Positions 34,437-43,490 of a DNA stretch of 64,000 nucleotides are shown piece after piece (position 1 is the first letter of the stretch; each line of letters opens with the position of its first letter). A program made the position numbers and the translations under genes. Origin of the DNA: Thalassomonas actiniarum (GTDB taxonomy: Bacteria > Pseudomonadota > Gammaproteobacteria > Enterobacterales > Alteromonadaceae); the NCBI RefSeq assembly GCF_000948975.2, contig NZ_CP059736.1, positions 124,001 to 188,000 on the forward strand, in the 5' to 3' direction. The notes under the pieces were generated by a model that searched no databases, was not told the origin of the DNA, and worked only from the letters and a program-made list of their open reading frames with translations.

Positions 34437-34745
34437 ATGAAGAAATTTGCAGGTTTTTGGTATAGTTTTGTGGTCGTTGTAGTATTGATTGCTGCTCTAG
34501 CTGGAATGTTCGATCAATATTCATATGAAGGTGGTTGGAGCCAAGCTTCGCTATTGGAAAAAGTAGGGATCCCTACTGTTTTTATTACTTTTGTTGGTTT
34601 CTGGTTGTTAATGTTAGAAGATTTCTTTGACAACGATGAGATCAAACACAGAGTTTTAGTTGGTTTCAGTTTATTTTTTCTACATTGGCTAGCCATTTTA
34701 ATATATTTTTGGACAGTCGTTTACCGTCGTAAAAACGCATCATAA
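34437..34745 (+). CDS. Three-helix membrane protein, unknown
   Basis: 102 residues with hydrophobic segments FWYSFVVVVVLIAALAGMF, VFITFVGFWLLMLEDFF and VGFSLFFLHWLAILIYFWTVVY, ending RRKNAS. No recognised family. Sits alone among small genes; orientation matches neighbours. Confidence 0.55.
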   Translation: MKKFAGFWYSFVVVVVLIAALAGMFDQYSYEGGWSQASLLEKVGIPTVFITFVGFWLLMLEDFFDNDEIKHRVLVGFSLFFLHWLAILIYFWTVVYRRKNAS

Positions 34746-34829
34746 GGCCATCAACTTGACCGCCTTAGGTCGCACTTTCGGTGGTAAATTTTAGCAGCGT
34801 CATATCTCAACATTGCTCCAGGAAACTAG

Positions 34830-34991
34830 TGGCGTATCACTATTCTTGCGGCTGTTTGTTTTCTGAATTTTTCTGTTCCGGTTTACATCGCAAAGTGTGA
34901 TGCTCTTAAATACTTTCAGAAAGCCGCTCAAGTTATTATCGTGTGGCTGCTCCCAATCGTTGGGCTATCGGCTTGTGGCGGAGGAGATTAG
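34830..34991 (+). pseudogene. Remnant of a small membrane protein
   Basis: After an in-frame stop (34827-34829), a 53-codon frame without a start reads ITILAAVCFLNFSVPVYIAK, then CDALKYFQKAAQVIIVWLLPIVGL, resembling short gammaproteobacterial membrane proteins with a QKxxQxxIVWLLPxxGA helix. It ends abruptly in SACGGGD, so the tail is frameshifted. The surrounding 34746-35118 otherwise holds nothing definable. Confidence 0.4.
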
Positions 34992-35118
34992 CAGTGAATT
35001 ATAACGGTTTAATAAATAAGGGAAATAATAGCTAGTTGCTACGTGTTTAAACCGTTATCATTATCCGGTTATGTAAGGTGCCAACTGTTATTTATTATCC
35101 CCAAAAGTGGAAGGTATT

Positions 35119-35520
35119 ATGATTACTGGAGAATGCAATTGCGGAGACATAGCCTTCGAAATCACAGCTAAGGTTTCGGATGTGTATGTTTGTCATTGCT
35201 CAATCTGCCGAAGAGCCACAGGTAGCAGCGGCATTGCTGTTATAGTAGTAAATAATAAGGAATTTAGCTGGGTTAGAGGGAAAGAGTTAATAAAAACCTG
35301 GCATAAACCCAAACATGACTGGCAGACGAGCTTTTGCCAAAATTGTGGATCATCATTACCTGGCGCCAATGATGAATCTCGAATGTATGTCCCAGCAGGG
35401 GTCATTTCCAGTGGTGCTGATGAGCTCAGGGTGACTCACCATATATATGTTGATTCTAAAGCCAGTTGGGATGAGATAGCTGATAATGGCAAGCAACACC
35501 GGGAAGGATTCACAGGTTAA
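35119..35520 (+). CDS. GFA-family (glutathione-dependent formaldehyde-activating-like) protein
   Basis: 133 residues from ATG 35119 (GGAAGG 5 nt upstream; a GTG at 35107 lies before that ribosome site). Zinc ligands follow the GFA pattern: GECNCGDIAFEI, CHCSICRRATGSS and FCQNCGSSLP. GFA relatives are zinc proteins of the Mss4-like fold; few are really formaldehyde enzymes, so activity is not assigned. Confidence 0.87.
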   Translation: MITGECNCGDIAFEITAKVSDVYVCHCSICRRATGSSGIAVIVVNNKEFSWVRGKELIKTWHKPKHDWQTSFCQNCGSSLPGANDESRMYVPAGVISSGADELRVTHHIYVDSKASWDEIADNGKQHREGFTG

Positions 35521-35630
35521 GTCAGAGTTATGCAGCTAATAAATCAAATCGCGATTGCCTGCTAAGCTAGCTGGAGCTGCGCACTGCGTACGCCGGGCCA
35601 TGTTTGAGGCGTTAACTTCACAGGATGAAT

Positions 35631-36047
35631 ATGAGTATTTTAGGATTTTTTACACGCTTCACCATTGTTTATACGTTAGTGATGGCGGCAACAGGGATCA
35701 CTATGGGGCTTTTAGAGGTAGAAAAAGCTGACAGCCTTAATACACCAATATTGATGGCTATCGCCTACTGGTTTTTCTATTCTTACTCGAATAAAAACTC
35801 AAGAGTTATTGAAGGGAGCGAGAAATGGAAATTAATTTTCTCTGCGCTGGCAGGTGATGTCTTAGCGAGTCTTTTACTTGGCATTCCGGCCATGCTTGCC
35901 AATGAAGTGCCGGTTAAATTCCTGCTCGTTGGTATGGCAGTAATCATTCCACTGCATTTGCTGTTATTCATTGCCGTTAATTTTGGTGTTAAAAAACAAA
36001 TTGTAAAACAGCGGCCTGAGCTGGCACAGAATTCAGGCCAGCCATAA
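35631..36047 (+). CDS. Four-helix inner-membrane protein, unknown
   Basis: 138 residues from ATG 35631 (AGGA 8 nt upstream); ATG 35625 is also possible. Hydrophobic segments FTIVYTLVMAATGITMGLL, PILMAIAYWFFYSYS, LAGDVLASLLLGIPAMLAN and VKFLLVGMAVIIPLHLLLFIAVNFG. ABZJ_00895-like small membrane proteins have this layout, but the match is weak. Stand-alone gene. Confidence 0.55.
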   Translation: MSILGFFTRFTIVYTLVMAATGITMGLLEVEKADSLNTPILMAIAYWFFYSYSNKNSRVIEGSEKWKLIFSALAGDVLASLLLGIPAMLANEVPVKFLLVGMAVIIPLHLLLFIAVNFGVKKQIVKQRPELAQNSGQP

Positions 36048-36132
36048 TGACGGGCAAATGGCTGCTGGCGGGGGGAGTTTTATGATAACTATGCGTATTT
36101 GTTAACATCTTTTATTTTTATCGGCAGTAGCC

Positions 36133-36330
36133 GTGGCGAATGACAAACCTGATGGAGTAACTGAGCAAGATTGGCACAAATCCCCTGAATTTGATAACAC
36201 TGATCTGTTTTGGCGGATGGGGAAGGGCAAGAATACTTATCACCACTTTAGGCTAGATGAACCGGCAATAGCATTGCGTGAAACTGGTGCCATTGTGACT
36301 TTATTAAAGGGGGCGCTAGCCTGGCATTAA
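36133..36330 (+). CDS. Short conserved-looking protein, unknown
   Basis: 65 residues, GTG start. Hydrophilic, with VTEQDWHKSPEFDNTDLFWRMGKG as a motif-like core. Possibly the end of a longer, lost gene or a true small gene; no recognisable domain. It converges on the HDOD gene 8 nt away. Confidence 0.4.
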   Translation: MANDKPDGVTEQDWHKSPEFDNTDLFWRMGKGKNTYHHFRLDEPAIALRETGAIVTLLKGALAWH

Positions 36331-36338
36331 GCTAATTA

Positions 36339-37226
36339 TTATTTTGAGGTTATCTCCAGAAATTCCTGCCACAGGCGCATATCAACAGCCTCTTTGCTTA
36401 ATAAGTCATTAAGCTCATCTTTATCCAGAATATCGGCCTCCAATAATAAGTAGGCTTCAGATAAAACATTGGCTTTATATAACAGCTTGGCCAGAGGGGA
36501 AGACGGGGTAATGCGCTGTTGCAGCAAGGCTTGGCAGTATATTTCCGGTATTCCCCACTCTTTAGCGATGTGATAAGAGATATCCAGAGACATTTCAGAC
36601 ATCAGCTCTTTAAATATCTGGCTTCCCGGTGACTCGCCTGGCGATATGGCTTTTAAGGCATCGCACAGGCAATTGTAAATAACAACTTTACCTATATCAT
36701 GAATTAATCCTAAGAAATGAGCATCTACTCCGTTCTCGCCCTCGTCTTCGGCTAACAGCTCACACATAACAGCGCATTGTTGCGAGTGCTTCCAGATTTG
36801 AAGGCCAAATTTCTTGTGGTAGGCAGGTGACACGGAAACTAAAGCTTCCATCAATACCGATAAGGCAATCTTGGTTATTCCTGCGGTGCCAAGCACGTTA
36901 ACAGCCTTGTGCACCGAGACAATTTCTTGCTCGCGCCGGGCATATTTAGCGCTGTTGGCAACCTTTAAAACGGCAGAAGCCAAGCCCGGATCTTTTTTGA
37001 TAAGTGCGACATATTGCAAGAACTCGCTGTTGGGATCCTTTAACATATCGAGCAAGTTAATGAGAATATCAGGCAATGGCGGAATTGCTTTGTTTAATTT
37101 TTTGGCATTCGTCAAGATATTCCTGACATTATGGAATGTTTTTTCTTCAACTATGCTTAAGTCGGCATTCACGTTCTCCTTGCCAAACATAACATCATAA
37201 AAATCGGTGGATACAGTTATCGACAT
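36339..37226 (-). CDS. HDOD-domain protein
   Basis: 295 residues from ATG 37226, which has GGGAGG 5 nt upstream (a longer frame to 37337 lacks a ribosome site). The HDOD domain: IPPLPDILINLLDMLKDPNSE, LIKKDPGLASAVLKVANSAKY, VSVHKAVNVLGTAGITKIAL, HSQQCAVMCELLAED and FLGLIHDIGKVVIYN. HDOD proteins are signalling regulators related to HD phosphohydrolases (c-di-GMP, chemotaxis, motility); the HD of HDIGK is present. Lies 2 kb from motAB, so a motility link is possible. Confidence 0.88.
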   Translation of the reverse strand: MSITVSTDFYDVMFGKENVNADLSIVEEKTFHNVRNILTNAKKLNKAIPPLPDILINLLDMLKDPNSEFLQYVALIKKDPGLASAVLKVANSAKYARREQEIVSVHKAVNVLGTAGITKIALSVLMEALVSVSPAYHKKFGLQIWKHSQQCAVMCELLAEDEGENGVDAHFLGLIHDIGKVVIYNCLCDALKAISPGESPGSQIFKELMSEMSLDISYHIAKEWGIPEIYCQALLQQRITPSSPLAKLLYKANVLSEAYLLLEADILDKDELNDLLSKEAVDMRLWQEFLEITSK

Positions 37227-37414
37227 ATGGCCTCCCGCCAATAAGTCACGCACTATCAAAATGTTTATAGACAACAGCTTGTAATAAGTAAAGCAAGCTT
37301 GGTGATATGCATTCAACCTACTGAATTTTATGGTCATTTGTTTGTAAGTCCATTGTTTTCCCTAAGAGAAGGCTGCATTAATACGCTCCGTACAATGCCT
37401 TTAGTAGCTTTTCA

Positions 37415-38533
37415 TCAAGCAGTGGTAAAGTTAGTGACCCTTTTACCAATGAATTTGCCTGTGGGATGGAATAGAGGTGTACAATTGCAGTTCATTGGCT
37501 TGTACCATTGTTTGGGTGTGCTCGGTGACTTTTTTGCTGCAATCGCCTGTAATGCCTGTTCGTCCGGACGATGGAGAAAGCGTAAGAAACGACCCGTGTC
37601 CGGGTCAAACTGGTTGAGTCCGCTGCCTTCGGTGGTGATCCATAGCTTACCGCTCTTGTCTTCGGCGATACCCGTGACGGTATTAGTGCCTAAACTGTTG
37701 GTGTCATTGGGGTCGTGGTGATAACGAATGAACTTGTCGCTACCAGGTTCCAGACGGTTTAAACCGCCGCCATAAGTACATATCCACAGTCGCTGTTTAC
37801 TGTCTTCATAGATACTCGAGACATCACCATCACTTAAGCTGTTAGCATCATTGGCATCGTAACGGTAGCGTCTTACTTGTTGATTTCGCGGATCGAAACG
37901 GATCAAACCTTCCCCCTGGGTCGCCAGCCACAACATACCTTGAGAATCTTGGTAAACCATACGTAAAATGTCGTGGCCTATATCTTTGACATTATCTGTT
38001 TGCTGCTGGTAGCGGGTTGTGTGCCGGGTATCGGGGTCGAATAAATTAAGTCTGCCGCTCCAGGTGGCGAGCCACAGCTTGCCGTCTTTTCGCCCAAACA
38101 TCGAACGTACGCTGTCATGGCTGATACTCAAGGGGTTATTTGGCTCATGCTGATAACGGACAAAGTTGTCGCTCAGAGGCTAATAGCGGTTAATGCCGCC
38201 GCCTCATGTTGCAACCCACAATCGCTGCATGCTATCAACAATCAGCTCTGAGATATAGTTGTTGCTTAAACTGTCGGCTTTAGCCGGGTCATGTCGATAG
38301 ATCTTAACGCTGTAGCCGTCGTAACGTGCCAGCCCCGAAGGGCCGCCAAACCACATAAATCCCTGTGAGTCTTGCACTATGGCCCAGGGCACGCCGATAG
38401 CATCGAGCTCAGCATTTTCTATGGTTTTAAAGCTCAGTGCCATTTGCACTGTCTTATGGTTGCTTTAGCTGCTTTTTCAATGGCTTCACTGCTGTAACTC
38501 AGGCAGAGCAGTAGGGCAATCAGGGACAGGTAC
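37415..38533 (-). pseudogene. Decayed sensor gene: two-component-regulator propeller N-terminus
   Basis: The minus-strand translation gives propeller repeats of the kind at the N-terminus of hybrid histidine kinases and diguanylate cyclases: DSQGFMWFGGPSGLARYDGY, RDDGKLWLATWSGRLNLFDP-like, QDSQGMLWLATQGEGLIRFDP, EDSKQRLWICTYGGGLNRL, EDKSGKLWITTEGSGLNQFDP. Lesions: in-frame TGA and TAG at about 38203 and 38179, a frameshift near 38455 separating a signal peptide (YLSLIALLLCLSYSSEA) and loss of everything after about 37540 (transmembrane and output domains). Clearly non-functional as a sensor. Confidence 0.8.
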
Positions 38534-38539
38534 CGGCAG

Positions 38540-39232
38540 ATTATTGCAAAGACAGAGGAGAGAAAACTTCAGGAAACTCCCGGGCTGTCGGGTAAAGACT
38601 AACCGTGAAAAAGAGCGCTGACTTGTCATATCTATCAAAAAGGAGTGCTAAATTACCGACAACCTTTCATTAACTTAGTCTAGTTAATGTTATTTTGAAG
38701 ATGACGGCTGGCCTGATCAGCTTCTGAAACCGTTAATACTTGTCAGGTTTCTTTCCAGGCAAATTTAAGCGGGTTGTAAAGGGCAATGCTTGAGTCTGGA
38801 TAACAGGGCTTTATCGTTTTGTTTTTCATTTTTTCTTAGCCAAAGCGGCTGTCCGCCAGATTTTGCTCTCTTGGGCATTTGCTGAGCGTGCCGGACGTAA
38901 ACGTGGCAAATAACTCCCGCCAATTTCTGAGAAACCAGTGCTTAAAAATTGTTTTTATCATATTTTAGTTCACCCGGCGGGGGTCTGTCTTTGCTGATAA
39001 ACGAGGAAGAAGGGGGTAATTGAAGGGGAACAGCTGTTAGTGCTTGGGGTCTGTGGGGCGGGCTAAGCCGATAACGGTCAGAAACATTTTTTAGCAACAC
39101 AAAATCAGCGGCTGTGTCTTAGCTTTACATCATAGTAACGGGAATGCACTCGGCTCCTTGTTTATTACAGGAGTCCGGGAAAATTTCGTTCGGTACTCAT
39201 TTACCTCTCTCAGTTAAGGTTAAGGCGGAGCA
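38540..39232. other. Intergenic region upstream of motA
   Basis: About 690 bp. GCCGATAA at 39067-39074 is a perfect match to the -10 box of the flagellar sigma-28 consensus, but no TAAA-type -35 box lies at the right distance, so it may be chance. No gene seen; the promoter of motAB must be here. Confidence 0.35.
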
Positions 39233-40090
39233 ATGGCATTTATTTGCGGTATTATTTTATTAATTTTGAGCCTGTTTGGCGGATATAAGTTTATGAACGG
39301 CAATCTGTCGACATTATGGCAGCCCTTTGAGATCATTATGATTATTGGGGCCGCAGCCGGTGCCTTTATCATAGCGAACCCCCGCCATATCATTAAGGCG
39401 GTATACGACAATATTCTCATTTTTATCTCACCTAAAAAGCATCAGGCGGTTGACCCGTTAGACGTGTTAGGGCTGATTTATTCGTTGTTGGAGATTTTAA
39501 ATAATGAGGGTGCCCAGGCTTTGGGTAAGCACATTAATGCCCCTAAACGCAGCGAACTGTTTAAGCAATATCCAATGGTTTTGTCTGATATTTGCCTGAC
39601 GAACTTTATTGTCGATTATTTCCGTATTATTTCTACCGGCAAAATGAGCAGCAAGGAAATTGGCGATCTGATCGATATAGAAATTGAAAGTCGTCTCCAG
39701 GAGTTGTCTATGCCGGCAGCGGCGTTGAATAAAACCGCTGACTATTTGCCCGGCTTTGGAATCTTATCGGCGATATTAGGGATAGTTACCGCAATGGGCT
39801 CCCTGGGGGGAGATCCTATGCTGTTAGGTCAGCAGGTAGCCTCGGCTTTAATTGGTACCTTTATCGGTTTATTACTCGGTTACGGGCTTATTGGTCCGTT
39901 AAGCAGTGCCCTTGCATATCGGGCGTTAGCAGAAATTAAATTATTTGATGCCTGTAAGGGCGCCTTGATAGCCACCGTAAGTGGTATTCCACCGAAACTG
40001 GCGATTGAATTTGGCCGAAAAACACTGTTTAGCACCGACCGTCCGAGCTTTAAGCAAGTACAGAAACTGACCCAGGTGACCGCATCGTGA
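39233..40090 (+). CDS. motA: Flagellar motor stator protein MotA
   Basis: 285 residues, close to the usual length. Four membrane helices (FICGIILLILSLFGGYKFM, FEIIMIIGAAAGAFIIAN, DYLPGFGILSAILGIVTAMGSL, ASALIGTFIGLLLGYGLIGPL), with the conserved Pro in TM3 (LPGFG) and TM4 (GLIGP). The long cytoplasmic loop carries the torque-generating charged residues. Forms the A5B2 ion channel with MotB. GCGGAG precedes ATG; overlaps motB by 4 nt. No other flagellar gene is in the window. Confidence 0.93.
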   Translation: MAFICGIILLILSLFGGYKFMNGNLSTLWQPFEIIMIIGAAAGAFIIANPRHIIKAVYDNILIFISPKKHQAVDPLDVLGLIYSLLEILNNEGAQALGKHINAPKRSELFKQYPMVLSDICLTNFIVDYFRIISTGKMSSKEIGDLIDIEIESRLQELSMPAAALNKTADYLPGFGILSAILGIVTAMGSLGGDPMLLGQQVASALIGTFIGLLLGYGLIGPLSSALAYRALAEIKLFDACKGALIATVSGIPPKLAIEFGRKTLFSTDRPSFKQVQKLTQVTAS

Positions 40091-40890
40091 ACCGCATAGA
40101 CAGTATTCTCGACTCGCATGGCGGTGGCAGCTGGAAAATAGCCTTTGCCGATTTTGCTATGGCGATGATGGCGGTGTTTTTGGTGTTATGGATGACCGCG
40201 GTATTGGATCAAGAACAGAAAGTTGTCGTTGCCCAATATTTTTTAAATCCGGACAAGGTAAAAGACTTCATTCCGGCTGATGAAGTCAAGAAAAAAACGT
40301 TAGAAGCGGAGGCTGAACCGGAACCTTTACCGGCGCCGCAGGAGTTAGTGTTGCCCCTTATCGAGCAAGAGCAGGTGCCGCAAGAGCCGATCGCCTTAAG
40401 TCCGGTTGAGCTCTTGATGGAAAAAATTCAGCAAAGTCCGGCATTGCAGGAATATTCTGAAGAAGTGGTGCTGTCAATGCATGCTTTGGGGTTAAAAATT
40501 CAGATCATGGATTCTGTCAACCAGGCCATGTTTACCCTGGGGGATACCCAGTTAACAGCGGCTTCTGATCTGGTATTGGCAGAGCTGGCGCCGTTACTGA
40601 ATGCAACCGAACATCGTATCAGTATTAGCGGCCATACCGACAGCCTGGCATTTCCCGATGATTTTGCCACCGACAACTGGACACTGTCCCTTAACCGGGC
40701 CGACAGCGCCCGCCACTCACTGCTTAAAGCCGGATTGCAAGCGGATAAAATTGCGGAAATTGTCGGCATGGGAGACTCATTGCCCTATGATGCAGAAAAC
40801 CCGGAAGCCGCCATTAACCGCCGAATTGCGATCATCGTATTAAATAAGGATGTAGACGAATCGATGATGAAAGCACGCTCCGGGCATTAA
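40087..40890 (+). CDS. motB: Flagellar motor stator protein MotB
   Basis: 267 residues. Single membrane helix with the ion-binding Asp: WKIAFADFAMAMMAVFLVLWM. A charged plug/linker rich in Glu and Pro (EAEPEPLPAPQELV) follows, then an OmpA-like peptidoglycan-binding domain (RISISGHTDSL, NWTLSLNRADSARHSLL, GMGDSLPYDAENPEAAINRRI). Coupled to motA. Somewhat shorter than E. coli MotB (308), mainly in the linker. Confidence 0.93.
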   Translation: MNRIDSILDSHGGGSWKIAFADFAMAMMAVFLVLWMTAVLDQEQKVVVAQYFLNPDKVKDFIPADEVKKKTLEAEAEPEPLPAPQELVLPLIEQEQVPQEPIALSPVELLMEKIQQSPALQEYSEEVVLSMHALGLKIQIMDSVNQAMFTLGDTQLTAASDLVLAELAPLLNATEHRISISGHTDSLAFPDDFATDNWTLSLNRADSARHSLLKAGLQADKIAEIVGMGDSLPYDAENPEAAINRRIAIIVLNKDVDESMMKARSGH

Positions 40891-40973
40891 GCCAGGGATA
40901 AGGGCACGGTTTGTCGTCGGGGGAGATACATGATTTATCAAGTTAAGTTAAATAAAAAGGTGTTTAATTTTTA

Positions 40974-41438
40974 ATGAGTTCAGTCACTCCCCCCAGTATG
41001 GTGTTAAATAATAAGGCACATGATGTCACTGGCGGCATCAGCCATAACGGGCAGGAAAATCGGCACCGTTTAATGCAGCAGCCGGAGCAGGAAATCAGAG
41101 GCCCGCAAAGGCAGGATGCTCCGCCGCTGAGCCAGGTGAAAAGTCGCCGTCATCTCCATACGTTGGTGGCTACCACCTTCCGCCCCTGGGAGCGTCTCAG
41201 CGAAGGGCAAATGCATATTATTAACCAGCAGAATTTGGCGCAGGGAGTACCTGGTGTTGATATTAAGCAACCTTGTATTAAAGCCAGCCCCGGCGGCAGT
41301 ATTTCGGGTAAGTTACCGCCGATAAAGCACCTGTCATTAAAACGAAGGAAAGCGAAAAAGGCCCATAAATTTAGACAAACAGAAAATATTATGGAGTTGG
41401 TAGAAACACTTTTTAAGGAGTGGTTTCTTAAAGGTTGA
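40974..41438 (+). CDS. Hypothetical basic protein downstream of motAB
   Basis: 154 residues, no signal peptide. Low-complexity N-terminus rich in Gln, Asn, Pro, then TFRPWERLSEGQMHIINQQNLAQG and a strongly basic stretch (SLKRRKAKKAHKFRQTE) before an amphipathic end helix. Not recognised. AAAAGGTG lies 14 nt before ATG, rather far. 83 nt after motB; may be co-transcribed. Confidence 0.45.
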   Translation: MSSVTPPSMVLNNKAHDVTGGISHNGQENRHRLMQQPEQEIRGPQRQDAPPLSQVKSRRHLHTLVATTFRPWERLSEGQMHIINQQNLAQGVPGVDIKQPCIKASPGGSISGKLPPIKHLSLKRRKAKKAHKFRQTENIMELVETLFKEWFLKG

Positions 41439-42104
41439 ATAAGATGATTTTTCTGGTTTCGAACAGATTAATTGTGGCCGTAAGCGCAAAACAGGATGAA
41501 ACTTGCACATCGAGTTAGAGAATTTCATTTTTTATCAAATATATCCTTTTATTTATAACTCGAAAAACTGGTTTCATCGAATGGTTATTTAACCTTGTAA
41601 CATGATAAAAATATTGAGAATCAAATTTATCAAATATCATGCAGCAGAAAAGTGATAATTTCATTTACACGCCTGTTAGTCTTAACAATTTCGATAATGC
41701 TAACCAGCTCTATTTGCCAGTTAACAAGGCGGTGGCTATAGCCGGGTAGGTCTGTGAATCGACTTATGTTAATCATATTAACAACGACCATTTTAGCTTG
41801 CTCTGGAATGTACTCAATAACATGATTGAGCTTTGCGCTATGCTCGGCGAACAGTTAGGGCAAAGTTTGCACAAGAAGCCTGTGCGGCATACTGATGAGC
41901 TTTCCGCATCCCTTGCTAATAAAGTTCAACATAATTTTTTAGCTATAATAATTCTGCAGCTATTGTGGCGTTTTCATTAAAACGAATTGTTGACTGTCAG
42001 GCCCGTTTTACCTGGCTGTTAAATAGCATTTTCTTTGATTAACCATTCTGAACAATTAGGCTATAATCTGCGATAATTTTTTAATTAGTGCTTAGAGCAG
42101 ATCA
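41439..42104. other. Intergenic region, possible decayed gene
   Basis: About 665 bp. In 41798-41980 a short plus frame (MIELCAMLGEQLGQSLHKKP..., RHTDELSASLANKVQHN) looks protein-like but lacks start context and flanking continuity; it may be the remains of a gene. Remainder is AT-rich with no clear element. Confidence 0.35.
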
Positions 42105-42440
42105 ATGACAGATACTTTACCACCATGTCCGCAATGTAATTCCGAATACGCTTACCCAGATCAAAACTTACTGATTTGTCCCGAATGTGGCAACGAGTGG
42201 GATCCCAATGCCGTCGATGAAGACGCGATAGTATTAAAAGACAGTGTTGGTAACCTACTGGCCGAAGGTGATAAAGTGACACTGATCAAAGACCTTAAAG
42301 TCAAAGGCACTTCAACTACGTTAAAAGTTGGTACTAAAGCCGTGATCAAGCGGTTTGTCGATGGCGATCATGATATTGACTGTAAGGTCGATGGCGCAGG
42401 TGCGATGATGCTGAAATCAAAATTTGTTAAAAAAGCTTGA
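42105..42440 (+). CDS. yjdM: YjdM/PhnA-family zinc-ribbon protein
   Basis: 111 residues, full length for the family. N-terminal zinc ribbon ([26 protein letters not shown]) and C-terminal SH3-like PhnA domain ([48 protein letters not shown]). The E. coli protein was named for alkylphosphonate uptake but is not part of the pathway; function is undefined. Ends in a good terminator. Confidence 0.93.
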   Translation: MTDTLPPCPQCNSEYAYPDQNLLICPECGNEWDPNAVDEDAIVLKDSVGNLLAEGDKVTLIKDLKVKGTSTTLKVGTKAVIKRFVDGDHDIDCKVDGAGAMMLKSKFVKKA

Positions 42441-42469
42441 TGTTAGTTATTGAACTTTAAGAAAGAATA

Positions 42470-42496
42470 AAGAGGTTGCTACGGCAACCTTTTTTA
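42470..42496 (+). terminator. Rho-independent terminator of yjdM
   Basis: AGGTTGC (42473-42479), loop TACG, GCAACCT (42484-42490), then a run of T. Perfect 7-bp stem with U tract 30 nt past the stop. Confidence 0.88.
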
Positions 42497-42599
42497 CGCT
42501 GTTAATGTTGTGTTTAATGCAAGCTTTAATCATTGCCGTAACTGCGATAGATTGCAATATTACCATTCAAATGACTTGGGGTTATAAGGATCATTGCCA

Positions 42600-43346
42600 A
42601 TGCAACCTAAAAGATTTCAGTTGATAAAAGTATTACTCATTTCCATCTCAACATTTGGCTTAACGACTGGGTGTCAAGTCACTAAAAATGCTGCCCCTCA
42701 ACCTTTATCCATTATTTATGGGTTTAAAGAAGCAAATAACAAATCAATTTATTTGAGCGATGAACAAGGGAAAACACGCATAAAAGTGGTAGATGCTACT
42801 ACCGCTGACGGCTACCCGGCTGTTTCTCCTACAGGAAAACAAATTGCTTTTTATGGTAAATACGACAAACGCAAAACCTGGTCTATTCACACAGCAGATA
42901 TAGATGGAAATAATATCCGCCGCCTGACCAATGTAAAAATGTTTGGGATAGCGCCCCAGCCTGGTCTCCTGATGGAAAAACCATTGCATTTGCCAGAGAA
43001 TACAAAGATGTAAACGGAGACTGGCAAGAAGAGATTTGGCTGATGAACGCTGATGGAACTGAACAACAGCAAATAAAAGCACTAAAGGGGCGTGCTCCTG
43101 AATTTATGCAAGATGGACGACTACTCTTTCAGTCTAAAGCTAGCCCGAGTCAAATAAGCATCGCCAATTATAGATGGCAGTCACCTCATCCAGCTTACCA
43201 AGGATGATAGCAATAATATGTCTCCAAAGATCTCGTCTGATGGTTCATCTATTAAGAAAGTCTTGAATAGCGGTTCTCAATCAGCAACTGTGTATCACGT
43301 GGATAAAAGCTATGTTGAAAGGTTAATTAGGGCGAGAGCAGAATAG
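42600..43346 (+). pseudogene. TolB-like (PD40 propeller) lipoprotein gene, two frameshifts
   Basis: From ATG 42600 (GGAT upstream): a lipoprotein signal with Cys (STFGLTTGC), then beta-propeller repeats (YLSDEQGKTRIKVVDATTADG, PAVSPTGKQIAFYGKYD, IHTADIDGNNIRRLT). Near 42950, in TTTGGG, the frame shifts; the continuation SAPAWSPDGKTIAFAREYKD, EEIWLMNADGTEQQQIK lies in another frame. A second shift near 43170 leads into DGSHLIQLTKDDSNNMSPKI and the end at 43346. Both halves align to one PD40/TolB-type protein, so this is one gene broken twice, or contains sequencing errors. Confidence 0.78.
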
Positions 43347-43455
43347 TACAATACGGCATACCTGATTTTTCTGAGTGATCATTACTACACGCAATGATAC
43401 CAACTGAAATGATGTCCGGGCTCATTAAACCACTGCAATTAAGCCGGGCGGATCG

Positions 43456-43481
43456 GGCCGGAAAGTGTTTGCTCTCCGGCC
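43456..43481 (-). terminator. Hairpin after the secreted beta-sandwich gene
   Basis: GGCCGGA (43456-43462) and TCCGGCC (43475-43481), perfect 7-bp GC-rich stem, 10 nt from the stop at 43491. No U tract on the minus strand, so moderate support. Confidence 0.5.
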
Positions 43482-43490
43482 TGTAGTTGC

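Noticed and set aside
39067-39074. GCCGATAA as a sigma-28 promoter of motAB
   Set aside because: The -10 matches, but no TAAA-type -35 box at the required distance; not called as a promoter.
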